Of a DNA stretch of 64,000 nucleotides, positions 16,600-26,083 are shown in pieces (position 1 is the first letter of the stretch; every line of letters begins with the position of its first letter). The notes below the pieces were generated by a model that saw nothing but the letters and a program-made list of their open reading frames with translations, searched no databases and was not told the origin of the DNA. A program made the translations under genes and the position numbers. This DNA is from Aquilonibacter sp963703325 (GTDB taxonomy: Bacteria; Vulcanimicrobiota; Vulcanimicrobiia; Vulcanimicrobiales; Vulcanimicrobiaceae): contig OY969805.1 of the NCBI GenBank assembly GCA_963703325.1, positions 124,001 to 188,000 on the forward strand, read 5' to 3'.

Positions 16600-17725
16600 C
16601 GCGATTCGCACGGTCGCCCCGCTCTATCTCCAGCCGCTGCGCTGGATGGCATACCTTAGCGTCGCCGCCTATTACCGCGTTGCCTATCGCATTCGCACGT
16701 GGGGTGAGCTGCCGCGACGACGCGGTTCGACGCTGATCGTGGCCAATCATCAGCACGAGATCGAATCACCGGTCATCGTCGCCGACCTTGGCCTGCGGTC
16801 ACTCGCGTGGCGCGATCCAATCTTTACCGTTTCATCGCGGCGCATGTGGGAGCCGGGGTTCTTTGCCGAACGGGTTCCGTGGCTACGCGTCGCGCGCGAG
16901 GCGAATCTCGGCTGGCTGTTCGGCTCGATCGGCATGCAGCCGATCGAAAACGAGCTGCAAACGCGCCCCTATGCGAGCCTCGCGTACACCTTGATCGGCT
17001 TGCACGGTGACCTTCCCGTCGCGAGCGTCTTTCGCGACCGGGTACTCTCGCAGCTTCCGCCCGGTGTCGACAAGCTCAGCGATCTCTTGAGCGCACGCTA
17101 TTTCGCCTTCGCACGTTCCTACGTACGCATTCCCGATATCGCCGAGCCATATCGCGACGCCGTGATGCGCGCGACACGCACGCAACTCGACGCCGACATC
17201 GCGCACTTCGAACATCTGCAGCGTGACGGCGCGACGATCTTTCTCACGCCGGAGGGCTTTTATAGCGGCGACGGCAAAATGCGCCCGCTGCGCGGGATCC
17301 TCGCGCACCTCGTCCCGCTCGCGACGGTGTGGCTCGCCGCGATCAGCTACGATCCCTACGACGCGCAGCGGCTTACGGTGCTCTATCGCGTGATCCCGGC
17401 ACGCCAGGGGATCGCGCTCGATCTTCAACTCAAAGCAGCGCGCCCGATTACCACGAGCGCGCTCGTCTGCACCTATCTCGCCGAGCACCCGAACGCAAGC
17501 GACGCCGACGTCTTGCACGCCGTTCGCGAACAGCTTGCGGCGCTGCCGCCACCCGCGTTCGTCGTGCCGGAGCTACGCGAGCAGCCGGCGATCAGCGAGC
17601 GACGCGTGCTCGAAAATCTGCGAAGGGTGGGCCGCAAGCATCCGCAGTTTCCGCGCACCGATGACATGATCGCGTATCAACGCAACTTCCACGCTGAAAC
17701 GCTCGAGGGGCTAGCGTCGGCGTAG
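16589..17725 (+). CDS. PlsC-like acyltransferase
   Basis: The 378-residue protein has the glycerolipid-acyltransferase pattern: TLIVANHQHEIESPVI, a variant of the NHxxxxD catalytic motif with Glu in place of Asp, and later ATIFLTPEGFYSGDGKMRP, matching the FPEGTxS block. The insert between them (VDKLSDLLSARYFAFARSYV) is unusual. I chose GTG 16589 because GGAAACGGGA lies just upstream. A role in phospholipid or other lipid acylation near the hopanoid genes is plausible but not shown. The 3-prime ends of this gene and hpnG overlap by 15 nt. Confidence 0.75.
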   Translation: MKPNAIRTVAPLYLQPLRWMAYLSVAAYYRVAYRIRTWGELPRRRGSTLIVANHQHEIESPVIVADLGLRSLAWRDPIFTVSSRRMWEPGFFAERVPWLRVAREANLGWLFGSIGMQPIENELQTRPYASLAYTLIGLHGDLPVASVFRDRVLSQLPPGVDKLSDLLSARYFAFARSYVRIPDIAEPYRDAVMRATRTQLDADIAHFEHLQRDGATIFLTPEGFYSGDGKMRPLRGILAHLVPLATVWLAAISYDPYDAQRLTVLYRVIPARQGIALDLQLKAARPITTSALVCTYLAEHPNASDADVLHAVREQLAALPPPAFVVPELREQPAISERRVLENLRRVGRKHPQFPRTDDMIAYQRNFHAETLEGLASA

Positions 17726-18316
17726 CGCGGCCGCGATAACGCGGCCGGCCAGATCCGCGCACTTCGGCGCTTCGCGCAAAAGCCACAAAGCTTCGCTCCA
17801 GTTGCGCGGATTGAGCATCGCGCGTGCAGGGTTCAGCCAGTCGGTGGAAAGTTCGCTGCTTGGCGTGTCGAGAATCACGCGCACGACCGCCAGCGAATCG
17901 ACAAGGATGCGCGCGCTTTCCATGTCGACCGCGACGAAACCGCGCGACGCCCACACGGCGCGCTCGGCGCCGTTGATCAGCGTGGCGCTGGTGAGCACCG
18001 GCGCGTCAACGAATGCACCGGCGACCTCCCGCGCGGCCCTGCGCAGACGAAGCGTCCAATCCGGATCGCACGCGATCGACACGCCGTCAGTCGTGCTGAC
18101 GGACGATGGAATCAGGATCGTTCCGGTCGGCAAATCCGCGCGCAACCCACCCGCGAGTCCGCAACTGATCGCGATGCGTCCCAGCGCCGATGCGTGCAGC
18201 CGTGATAGTCCGATACCGGACAGGACGACGTGCGCTTGCGGCGCGTGCCGGCGCACGGCGCGCGCTTCGAGGCTGGTCGCGGCGATAATCGCCGGCTCGT
18301 CAAGCCGCGTAGCCAT
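17711..18316 (-). CDS. hpnG: Hopanoid-associated phosphorylase HpnG
   Basis: The 201-residue protein is a nucleoside-phosphorylase/MTAN-fold enzyme: ISCGLAGGLRADLPTGTI (glycine-rich phosphate/base loop) and RGFVAVDMESARI (the DMES motif). In hopanoid producers HpnG removes adenine from adenosylhopane to give ribosylhopane phosphate. The ATG at 18316 overlaps the hpnA stop by 17 nt. Position at the end of the hpn operon supports the assignment over a generic MTA/SAH nucleosidase. Confidence 0.82.
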   Translation of the reverse strand: MATRLDEPAIIAATSLEARAVRRHAPQAHVVLSGIGLSRLHASALGRIAISCGLAGGLRADLPTGTILIPSSVSTTDGVSIACDPDWTLRLRRAAREVAGAFVDAPVLTSATLINGAERAVWASRGFVAVDMESARILVDSLAVVRVILDTPSSELSTDWLNPARAMLNPRNWSEALWLLREAPKCADLAGRVIAAALRRR

Positions 18317-19253
18317 GATCTCGATACCAGACGATGGCCCGAACCAGCGCATCGAGAACCGGCCGCACCGCAACACCGAGCGCGCGCTCTGCCTGTGTCG
18401 AATCGACGAACATCTCCCGCTGCGACATGCGTACGCCCTCCAGCGGAACGAAGGGCGTCGCCCCGGTCAGCCGGCAACGTGTTTCGTCGACCCAAGCCGC
18501 CGCGTACATCAGCGCGATCGGCGCGCGCACGCGCGGCGCCGCGCGTCCGGTGAGTTCGGCCAGCAAGTCCCAGAGCGCATCGAACGTGAAATTTTCGCCG
18601 CCGATGACGAAGCGTTCGCCGATCGGGCCGCGCTCGAGCGCCGCGACGTGAGCTTGCGCGACCTGCTCCACGTCGACGAGGTTCATGCCGCCGCCTTTGG
18701 GCGGGCGCGCAATCATCTTGCCGCGCATGAAATCGACGAGCATACCGCCGGTCGGCGTCGGTTTCCAATCGCCCGCGCCCACCGGCGCCGTCGGTAGGAC
18801 CGCAACCGTCGGCAGCCGACTTGCAAAGGCCGCGCGCTCTTGCAAAATCTTCGATCCGTGATAGTCGAGCGCACCCGAGGTAAAGACGTGCGCTTCTCCA
18901 TCGAGCGTCGCCGAGCTGGAGGTCAGCACCGCGCGCTCGACGCCGGCGAGATGCGCCGCGGCAAAGAGTCCCTCGGTGCCGAGCACGTTCACGCGCCGGA
19001 TCGCATCCCGGTCGCGGGGGCCAAACGAATACTGCGCCGCACAATGCACGAGATACCGGCAGCCGTCGAGCGCGCGCGCGAGCGTGCCGGGTCGGGTGAG
19101 ATCGCCGCTGACTATTTCGCAGCCCTCGACCGGCGCCATCGGCCCGCGCGCCAGCGCGCGCACCCGATAGCCGGCATCAAGAAGCGCACGTAGAACGTGC
19201 GCTCCAACGAAGCCCGAACCGCCGGTTAGGAAGACGCGATCAGCTGGTGCCAA
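18300..19253 (-). CDS. hpnA: Hopanoid-associated sugar epimerase HpnA
   Basis: The 317-residue extended SDR begins VFLTGGSGFVGAHVLRALL (NAD loop GxxGxxG) and has a YxxxK catalytic pair in DYHGSKILQE with Ser in LTSSSATLDG. HpnA proteins sit in hopanoid clusters and are thought to modify the sugar of the hopanoid side chain; the exact reaction is not established. It lies between hpnH and hpnG, overlapping both by 14-17 nt, so translation is coupled. Confidence 0.88.
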   Translation of the reverse strand: MAPADRVFLTGGSGFVGAHVLRALLDAGYRVRALARGPMAPVEGCEIVSGDLTRPGTLARALDGCRYLVHCAAQYSFGPRDRDAIRRVNVLGTEGLFAAAHLAGVERAVLTSSSATLDGEAHVFTSGALDYHGSKILQERAAFASRLPTVAVLPTAPVGAGDWKPTPTGGMLVDFMRGKMIARPPKGGGMNLVDVEQVAQAHVAALERGPIGERFVIGGENFTFDALWDLLAELTGRAAPRVRAPIALMYAAAWVDETRCRLTGATPFVPLEGVRMSQREMFVDSTQAERALGVAVRPVLDALVRAIVWYRDHGYAA

Positions 19254-20247
19254 GCGCCGCGCGAATCGATTCCTTGATCGAACCGGTGGTGCGAATCACC
19301 GCCGTCGGTTCGTAGCCGCAGTGAGCCATGCAGTTGTTGCAGCTGGGATGCTTGCCACGACCGTATTTCTCCCAATCCGTCTCTTCGATCAGTTCTTTAT
19401 ACGTCTTGGCGTACGGCGCGTCGCTCATCAAATAGCATGGACGCTGCCAGCCGAACACCGTGTAGCACGGAATCCCCCACGGCGTGCACTCGAAATCGAC
19501 CTTGCCTTCGAGAAAGTCCAAATAGAGCGGGCTGTGATTGAGGCGCCACTCCTTGCGCTTGTCGCCGGCGAAGGCTTCGCGGAAGATGTCGCGGGTGCGC
19601 TCGACGCCGAGGAAGTGCTCCTGATCGGGTGCCTTTTCGTACGCGTAGCCCGGTGAGATTTGCATCATGTCGACTTTGAGATCGTTGTTGAGATAGTCGA
19701 GCACCGCGCGAATCGATTTGGCATCGTCGCGATCGAAGAACGTCGTGTTGGTGATAACCTTGAAACCCTTCGCCTTCGCGACCTTGATGGCCGCGATAGC
19801 CTTTTCGAATACACCCTCGCGGCAGACCGACTCGTCGTGCCCGGCTTTGAGGCCGTCGAGGTGGATCATCCACGAAAAGTACGGCGAGGGTTTGAACTGA
19901 TCGATCTTCTTCTCGAGTAGCAGCGCATTGGTGCAGAGAAAGACGTATTTCTTGCGCTCAAGCAGTTCGGTGACGATCTGCGGCATCTGGTCGTGGATCA
20001 ACGGTTCGCCGCCCGCGATCGACACGCAGGGCGCACCGCACTCATCGACCGCAGCCATGCACTCTTCCACGGTCAGGCGCTTGCGCAGCACGTCAGTCGG
20101 ATGTGAAATTTTCCCGCAGCCGGCACACGCGAGGTTGCACTGCAACAGCGGCTCCAGCTCGAGCACCAGCGGATACTTCTTCTGGCCCTTCAGCTTCTTA
20201 CCGAAGATGTAGCTGCCGACCGTCAGTTTCTCTTGTAACGAACTCAA
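19240..20247 (-). CDS. hpnH: Adenosyl-hopene transferase HpnH (radical SAM)
   Basis: This is a 335-residue radical SAM protein with the cluster motif CNLACAGC at about residues 38-45, preceded by LVLELEPLLQ as in other HpnH, a CVSIAGGEPLIH segment, and a Cys-rich C-terminus (HPSCNNCMAHCGYEP). HpnH adds the 5-prime-deoxyadenosyl radical to diploptene, giving adenosylhopane, the first step to C35 hopanoids. It overlaps the end of the squalene-hopene cyclase gene by 50 nt; the start is fixed by family similarity at MSSLQEKLTVGSYIFG. Confidence 0.95.
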   Translation of the reverse strand: MSSLQEKLTVGSYIFGKKLKGQKKYPLVLELEPLLQCNLACAGCGKISHPTDVLRKRLTVEECMAAVDECGAPCVSIAGGEPLIHDQMPQIVTELLERKKYVFLCTNALLLEKKIDQFKPSPYFSWMIHLDGLKAGHDESVCREGVFEKAIAAIKVAKAKGFKVITNTTFFDRDDAKSIRAVLDYLNNDLKVDMMQISPGYAYEKAPDQEHFLGVERTRDIFREAFAGDKRKEWRLNHSPLYLDFLEGKVDFECTPWGIPCYTVFGWQRPCYLMSDAPYAKTYKELIEETDWEKYGRGKHPSCNNCMAHCGYEPTAVIRTTGSIKESIRAALGTS

Positions 20248-22084
20248 TCGAATCTCGCTTCTCGGTCGCCAACGCCATCATTGGGAAGACGTGGCGATAT
20301 AGGTGGTAGTTGAGGTAGAAATCTCGGGGAAACCCGGTTCCCGTGAAATAGGGCTCTTCCCACGTTCCATCGTGGGTTTGAGTCTCCTTGAGATAGGCAA
20401 GACCGCGCTGCGTCGCAGCGTGGTTGCCGAGGCCGGCTATTTGCAGCGCATTGACCGCCCATGCGGTCTGCGAGGCCGTGCTGGCCCCAACGCCGGCAAA
20501 CGACGCATCGACGTAGGAGTGGCAGCTTTCGCCCCATCCTCCGTCGGCATTCTGTTTCGCGATCAACCAAGCAGCGCCGCGTTCCATCATGTCGTGCCCG
20601 GCCTTCAGCGCGCCGAGCGCCGAAATCGCGCACCACGTCCCATAGATGAAATTGACGCCCCAACGCCCCCACCACGACCCGTCGGTGCGTTGTGTCGCGC
20701 GCAAATACGTAACGACACTCGCGACGTCGGGGTCGCGCGTATCGCGGCCGAGAAAGGCCAGCATCTCGCCAACGTGCGCGGTGACGTCTTCGGTCGGCGG
20801 ATCGATCAGTGCACCGAAATCGGCAAACGGCATGCGATAGAGTAATTCGCGCGTGTTGTCCTTGTCGAACGCCGCCCAGCCGCCGTTGCGTGAACGCATC
20901 GCGAGCGTCCACGCCGTGCCGCTCTCAACCGAGCTGCCGACGGTCGCCGGTTCTCCGGCGTCGATCAGGGCTAAGATGACAACCGCGGTGTCGTCGATGT
21001 CGGGATAAGCGTCGTTGTCGAATTCGAACGCCCAGCCGTTACCTGCTTTGAAATCGGAGCGCTCACGCCAATCGCCGGGGGCGTCGTTTGGAATCTGCTC
21101 GCGCAGGAGCCATTCTACGGCGCGTTGCATCACCGCACGCTCGTGCGTGAGCCCGGCCAGCGCCAGTGCACGCAGCGCCCAGGCGGTATCCCAGACCGGC
21201 GACATGCACGCCTGCACGCGCCAACCGTCAGCGTCGTTGATGATGAAGCGATTGAAGCCGTCGAGCCCTTTGCGCACCACCGGATCATCGAGGCCATGAC
21301 CCATCAGATTGAGCGCGATCAGCGAATACACCCACGGCGGCTGAATCCCGCCCCAGCTGCCGTCGGCTTCTTGGCGCTCGACGATCCACGCCGTCATCTT
21401 GCGCAGTGCCGCCTCGCGCAACCGATTTCCGGAAATGCGATCGTAGATTTTCAGGGCCCCGTCGAGCCACCACATCCAGCCCGACCCGGGCACACGATGC
21501 ATCGCGTCTTGCGTTCCGGGAACGATCACTTCTCCGACGTCGACGCCGAGCGGACGCACCGGACGCTTCGAAACGACGATGGTCAGCGGCGCAACCGTGC
21601 CGCGAGCCCAGCACGCAAAATCGTAGACGTTGAACGGCATCCACAGCGGAAAGTAAATCATCTCCGGCGGTAACGACGGAATCCCGTCCCATGGATACGC
21701 GCCGAAGAGCGCAAGCCAGATCTTGGTGAACACGCGTGCTTGCGCAAGACCGCCCATGCGCGTAATGATCCCACGCGCACGCTCCATCTCGCCGCGCGCG
21801 GTATCGTGTCCCAGAACTTTCAACGCGACGTAGGCTTCGATCGTCGTACTGAGATCGGCCGGCCCATCGTAATACAACGCCCACGAGCCGTCGGCGCGCT
21901 GACATCCGAGCATGTGGCGTATTGCCGCCGCGCGGATCGGTGCGAGATCGATCCCGAGAAAGCGATAGAGCAAAATCTGCTCGGCCGTCATCGTGACGTT
22001 GGTCTCGAGTTCGCCGCTCCACCATCCCTGCGGTGATTGCCGCGCGATCAGCCAGTCGATGCTACGATCGAGCGCGTCAGACAC
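20198..22084 (-). CDS. shc: Squalene-hopene cyclase
   Basis: The 628-residue protein has the catalytic DxDD motif as DIDDTAVV (362-369) and several QW repeats (QSPQGWWSGE, QRADGSWAL, QEADGSWGG, QNADGGWGE, QTHDGTWEE). It cyclises squalene to hopene and diplopterol at the membrane. The length is close to the 630-650 usual for bacterial enzymes. It starts with GTG overlapping the hpnE stop and runs into hpnH. This cyclase is the core of the operon. Confidence 0.96.
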   Translation of the reverse strand: MSDALDRSIDWLIARQSPQGWWSGELETNVTMTAEQILLYRFLGIDLAPIRAAAIRHMLGCQRADGSWALYYDGPADLSTTIEAYVALKVLGHDTARGEMERARGIITRMGGLAQARVFTKIWLALFGAYPWDGIPSLPPEMIYFPLWMPFNVYDFACWARGTVAPLTIVVSKRPVRPLGVDVGEVIVPGTQDAMHRVPGSGWMWWLDGALKIYDRISGNRLREAALRKMTAWIVERQEADGSWGGIQPPWVYSLIALNLMGHGLDDPVVRKGLDGFNRFIINDADGWRVQACMSPVWDTAWALRALALAGLTHERAVMQRAVEWLLREQIPNDAPGDWRERSDFKAGNGWAFEFDNDAYPDIDDTAVVILALIDAGEPATVGSSVESGTAWTLAMRSRNGGWAAFDKDNTRELLYRMPFADFGALIDPPTEDVTAHVGEMLAFLGRDTRDPDVASVVTYLRATQRTDGSWWGRWGVNFIYGTWCAISALGALKAGHDMMERGAAWLIAKQNADGGWGESCHSYVDASFAGVGASTASQTAWAVNALQIAGLGNHAATQRGLAYLKETQTHDGTWEEPYFTGTGFPRDFYLNYHLYRHVFPMMALATEKRDSIEFVTRETDGRQLHLR

Positions 22085-23354
22085 GCGCGATCCAATCGGC
22101 GGCCGCAGCGCCGCTTCGCACCGCAGCTTCCATGGTGTCGGGCCAACCGGTTTGCGTCCATGAGCCGGCGATGGCGACGCGAGGTGACGACGTGCGCTGC
22201 AGCGTGCGCTGGGCGCCGGGACGCGGTAGGTAGGTCGCCTCGGGATTACGCGTCGCGGCGGCGTGCACGACCTGTCCGCCGCGCAAGCCGGGAACGAACG
22301 CGCACAATTCTTGCCACGCGAGCTGCTCCAACGCTGCGGTCGGTACGGTCAACACCTCCCCGGCCGCACTGATGCTGCAGCACACGTACCCTTCACTCTT
22401 CTCGAAGATCCACTGCAACGGCGAATCGAGCACCGCCGCAAAATCGAATCCCAGCGCGCCGCGATCGTGCCACACGTGCACGTCGACGATCGGATAGGGA
22501 TCGTACGTTTCGAGCGCACGCACGTCGAAGCGCTCCGGCGCGCCGAGCAACCTCGCCGTGCCGCGCGGTGACACGGCAAGCACGACCGCATCGAAGAGCG
22601 CTCGCCCCTCTCCCGGCAATCGCAATTCGACCCCGTGCTCGTCCACGTCAATCGCAAGCACCGCAGACGAGAGATGCACCTCGCCGATTTGCTGCGCCGC
22701 CGCGGCGGCAACGTGTGCGAGCGGCACGGTCGAAAAGCCGAAGCGCGCCGCGGACGCATCGCGGAGGAAGGCGGTCGAGATCACGAAGAGCGCATCGGCA
22801 GCGCTGACGCGATCGAACGACGCGTTGAGGGCCGGGATAAAGAATGGATCCCAAAATGCGCGTCGCGTCGCCGCGTTCTGACCGTTGCGCTCGAGCCATT
22901 GGTCGAAGGTAAGCTGCGGATCGGGACGTGGCGTAAGCGCAGCACTCGCCAGCGCACGCGCAACCCGCAAGCGGCCGCCGACATCGAGATGCGCATATCC
23001 CGCAAATGAAGCGAGCAAGTGAAAGGGCGCCGGCAACGATGCCGCACGCAACCGGCTGGACGTCCCGTCTCGCGCCAGGACCAGCGCATCGAAGCGCGCC
23101 TGCTCGCGCAGCGCGTGCCCCATGCCTACGCGCTCGACGAAGCCGATGAAACGATCGCAGCAGTGCAAGAACACGTGCTGTCCATTGTCGATCTCGCGTC
23201 CGCCGACTTCAAATGAGGTCGCCCGGCCGCCCAACAAGCGCGAGCGCTCGAAGACCTCAACCTCGTAACCGCGGTCGTGTAGCTCAATCGCCGCACTAAG
23301 CCCTGCGAGTCCGGCACCGACGACCGCGACACGCCCAGCTACATCCCCAGCCAC
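22077..23354 (-). CDS. hpnE: Hydroxysqualene dehydroxylase HpnE
   Basis: The 425-residue FAD amine-oxidase-like protein opens with VAVVGAGLAGLSAAIEL (Rossmann loop) and VEVFERSRLLGGRATSFE, and ends with the FAD-binding VAIAGSWTQTGWPDTMEAAV. HpnE reduces hydroxysqualene to squalene, the last of three steps from farnesyl diphosphate. It starts with GTG overlapping the hpnD stop by 16 nt and precedes the cyclase, which uses its product. Confidence 0.93.
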   Translation of the reverse strand: MAGDVAGRVAVVGAGLAGLSAAIELHDRGYEVEVFERSRLLGGRATSFEVGGREIDNGQHVFLHCCDRFIGFVERVGMGHALREQARFDALVLARDGTSSRLRAASLPAPFHLLASFAGYAHLDVGGRLRVARALASAALTPRPDPQLTFDQWLERNGQNAATRRAFWDPFFIPALNASFDRVSAADALFVISTAFLRDASAARFGFSTVPLAHVAAAAAQQIGEVHLSSAVLAIDVDEHGVELRLPGEGRALFDAVVLAVSPRGTARLLGAPERFDVRALETYDPYPIVDVHVWHDRGALGFDFAAVLDSPLQWIFEKSEGYVCCSISAAGEVLTVPTAALEQLAWQELCAFVPGLRGGQVVHAAATRNPEATYLPRPGAQRTLQRTSSPRVAIAGSWTQTGWPDTMEAAVRSGAAAADWIARV

Positions 23355-24199
23355 GCCCGCACCATCGCCCCGATCTTTTCGGTGCGGGACAGGCCGGCGC
23401 GCTCATGGAGCGGCAAGGACGGATCGCGCTCGATCTTCTCGAGAATGCGTTCGTAAATGCCGGCCATCGTTCGCACGCATGCCGCCGGCCGCCGATCGAT
23501 GTAGTTCAATACTTTGTAGCCCTGCGAAAAGTACTCACGTGCGCGCGCTGCTTCAAACGCTACCAGTGCATCCCATTGCGGCGCCTGCGTCCCGCCGATC
23601 AGGTCCGCCTCGGAAATGCCGAAGTACTGCAGGTCGTCCTGCGGCAGATAGATGCGGCCGAGTCCGACGTCTTCGCGTACGTCGCGCAGAATATTGGTCA
23701 GCTGTAGCGCGATACCGAGGTCGTCCGCGCGCTCGAGTGCGGCGTCATCCTCGAAGCCGAAGATGCGCACGCACATTCGGCCGACCACCGAGGCCACCAA
23801 CTTGCAGTACGATCGCAGCTCGTCCCAGCTCGCGTATCGGACTTTCGTTCCGTCCATTTCCACGCCGTCGATGAGCATTTGCAGCTCGCGCTCGGGAATG
23901 CTAAAGCGCGTCACGGCAACGGCAAGCACCTGCATGACGGCATCATCGTCGGCGTAGTCGCCGCGAACGCATTTGGCGATGCGCTCGCGATGGCGCTGGA
24001 GACGGCCGGGCAAGTCGGGCGCGTGTGCGACCGCGTCCGCTTCGTCGTCAACCTGCCGCGCGAAATCATAGAGCGCGTAGATCGCGTTGCGCTGTTCCCT
24101 TGGAAGCGAGATGAATCCCCAGTAGAAATTTTTTGCTTCGCGGCGCGCCATCTCATGGCAATACCGCTCGGCGTCCGCTAGACTAAGTGCTACCGACAT
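23339..24199 (-). CDS. hpnD: Presqualene diphosphate synthase HpnD
   Basis: The 286-residue squalene/phytoene-synthase-type protein carries both Asp-rich motifs: YDFARQVDDEAD (first) and NILRDVREDVGLGRIYLP (second). HpnD joins two farnesyl diphosphates to presqualene diphosphate. I chose ATG 24199 because GGGAG lies 4 nt upstream; ATG 24241 lies inside hpnC. It follows hpnC in the conserved C-D-E order. Confidence 0.94.
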   Translation of the reverse strand: MSVALSLADAERYCHEMARREAKNFYWGFISLPREQRNAIYALYDFARQVDDEADAVAHAPDLPGRLQRHRERIAKCVRGDYADDDAVMQVLAVAVTRFSIPERELQMLIDGVEMDGTKVRYASWDELRSYCKLVASVVGRMCVRIFGFEDDAALERADDLGIALQLTNILRDVREDVGLGRIYLPQDDLQYFGISEADLIGGTQAPQWDALVAFEAARAREYFSQGYKVLNYIDRRPAACVRTMAGIYERILEKIERDPSLPLHERAGLSRTEKIGAMVRAWLGM

Positions 24200-25031
24200 A
24201 TCTCCCGCTTCTACCGGGTCGCAGCGAGCCACCGATCGCACGAGCGAGGATCGAAACCTTGGCTCGGCCGCTCACGGCCGGGCGCTGCACGTCGGTGCGA
24301 AAGCCGATACGCTCGATGGCGTCGCAGATCGCCAAACCACCCAGACGATACAGCGCTAGTTGCATCCGCAACCCAAGCGGAACCATCGCTTCGAGGGCGC
24401 GGCCCGAATCGAGCAGCCGCCGCGCGCGCTCGACGAGTTTTGATACGGCTCCAGCCGTGCCGGAACTCGCGAGATCTTCGCCTAGAATGTAACGCCGCCC
24501 CATCAGCGCGTCGCCCTTGAGGTCTTGCGCGTGATTGGCAAGTTGCAGGCCGATGCATACGTCATCGGAGAGCATCTGCGCGTCCACGCCTCGTACGCCG
24601 AAGACAGCCAACACCATGCGTCCGACCGGTGCCGCTGAGAGACGGCAATAGGCTTCGAGTTGCGGCCACGTTTCGTATGCGCTCACCCGTTGGTCGAGCC
24701 GGTTGGCCTCGATCAGATCGAAAAACGGCTCGGGCGACATCGTCGTGCGAGCCACGGTTTCTCGCAGCGCAAACAACACCGGATGCACTGGTAGTTTGCC
24801 GGCAAACATCGCATGCACGTCGGCGCGCCAGCGATCGAGCCGTTCGAGCGCTGCGTCCGGGGAACCACTTTCGTCGCCCAAGTCATCGGTCGTGCGGCAA
24901 AATGCGTAGATGCGCGATAGATCGAGCCGCACGTCGGCGCTCACCAGGCCTGACGCAACGATGAAGTTCTCGTAATGGCGTTTGGTAAGTTCGCGGCAAT
25001 AGACGTCAGCCGCGTCGAGCGCGACGCTCAC
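24183..25031 (-). CDS. hpnC: Hydroxysqualene synthase HpnC
   Basis: The 282-residue squalene-synthase-like protein has a first Asp motif FCRTTDDLGDE and a second NHAQDLKGD; these are the HpnC versions of the two metal sites. HpnC turns presqualene diphosphate into hydroxysqualene, the substrate of HpnE. GTG 25031 overlaps the isomerase stop by 4 nt, and the gene overlaps hpnD by 17 nt. Confidence 0.92.
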   Translation of the reverse strand: MSVALDAADVYCRELTKRHYENFIVASGLVSADVRLDLSRIYAFCRTTDDLGDESGSPDAALERLDRWRADVHAMFAGKLPVHPVLFALRETVARTTMSPEPFFDLIEANRLDQRVSAYETWPQLEAYCRLSAAPVGRMVLAVFGVRGVDAQMLSDDVCIGLQLANHAQDLKGDALMGRRYILGEDLASSGTAGAVSKLVERARRLLDSGRALEAMVPLGLRMQLALYRLGGLAICDAIERIGFRTDVQRPAVSGRAKVSILARAIGGSLRPGRSGRYVGST

Positions 25032-26083
25032 GCCGGACCTAGCATGTCGGTCTGCTTGAGTTCCTCGATCGAGCGTATGCCGAGTGCGAACATTGCGACG
25101 CGCAGCACTTCCACGATCTCCTGAGCCAGATCGTGCACTTCATCGAAGCCTTGCGCAGCCGCGCGCAGGAAGGGCCCGGCGATGCCGACCATGTCGGCGC
25201 CGAGCGCGATTGCCTTCGCTGCGTCGAGCCCGTCGCGAATGCCGCCGCTTGCAATGATCGGCGCTTCAGGCGCGACGCCACGCGCAGCGCGAACGCACTC
25301 GGCGGTCGGGATACCCCACGCGGCGAACTGCGACGCGACGCGAATGCGCCACGATTCATGCGTGCGAAACCGTTCGACCTCGCTCCATGACGTGCCGCCG
25401 GCGCCGGCGACGTCGACTCCCGCGACGCCGACTTCGAAGAGTGCGCGGACGACGTCGGGACTGAGCCCCCAGCCGACTTCTTTGACCAACACCGGCACGC
25501 CCAAGCCGTTGCTCAGGTCGCCGATGCGTTTGAGCAACCCGCGAAAATCGGTATCACCTTCGGGCTGCAGCGCTTCCTGGAGCGGATTGAGATGCAGCAC
25601 GAGCGCGTCCGCATCGACGAGTTTTATCAGGTGCTTGCATTGGGGGACACCGTAGCCTTTGTTGAGTTGAACGGCGCCGAGATTTGCAAAGAGCAACACT
25701 TCAGGCGCGACCGAACGCACGTCGAAGCTTTCAAGTGTCTCCGGCTGTTCGAGCAATACGCGTCCGGAGCCCAGGCCCATAGCAAAGCCGAACTCCTGCG
25801 CGATACGCGCCAGCGTCCGGTTTACGCCGGTAGCTTCGGGCGTGCCGCCGGTCATGCACGAAATCAAGATTGGCGCGCGCATCTTCCGGCCGAATTGTGC
25901 GATGCTCAAATCGACGTCTTCAAGCGCAATCTCGGGAAGCGCGCAATGCGCAAACCGATAACGCTCGAAACCGGAACTCACGCCCTTGGCGCGGACGTCC
26001 TGTTCGATATTGATGCGAAGATGCTCGGCTTTTCTTGACGTGCTGCCGTCACCCGATCGGCCGCGCTCAGCGCCCTGCTGCAA
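25028..26083 (-). CDS. fni: Type 2 isopentenyl-diphosphate delta-isomerase
   Basis: This FMN-dependent IDI-2 interconverts IPP and DMAPP. Its motifs are RKAEHLRI near the start, ISCMTGGTPEA, MGLGSGRVLLE, LLFANLGAVQL, VLVKEVGWGLS, DVAGAGGTSW and the FMN phosphate loop IIASGGIRDGLDAAKAIALGAD-like region. The start is not certain: TTG 26083 gives 351 residues, near the family norm, while ATG 26167 would overlap the upstream gene by 101 nt. Placed in front of hpnC-D-E, it supplies prenyl precursors to squalene synthesis. Confidence 0.93.
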   Translation of the reverse strand: MQQGAERGRSGDGSTSRKAEHLRINIEQDVRAKGVSSGFERYRFAHCALPEIALEDVDLSIAQFGRKMRAPILISCMTGGTPEATGVNRTLARIAQEFGFAMGLGSGRVLLEQPETLESFDVRSVAPEVLLFANLGAVQLNKGYGVPQCKHLIKLVDADALVLHLNPLQEALQPEGDTDFRGLLKRIGDLSNGLGVPVLVKEVGWGLSPDVVRALFEVGVAGVDVAGAGGTSWSEVERFRTHESWRIRVASQFAAWGIPTAECVRAARGVAPEAPIIASGGIRDGLDAAKAIALGADMVGIAGPFLRAAAQGFDEVHDLAQEIVEVLRVAMFALGIRSIEELKQTDMLGPA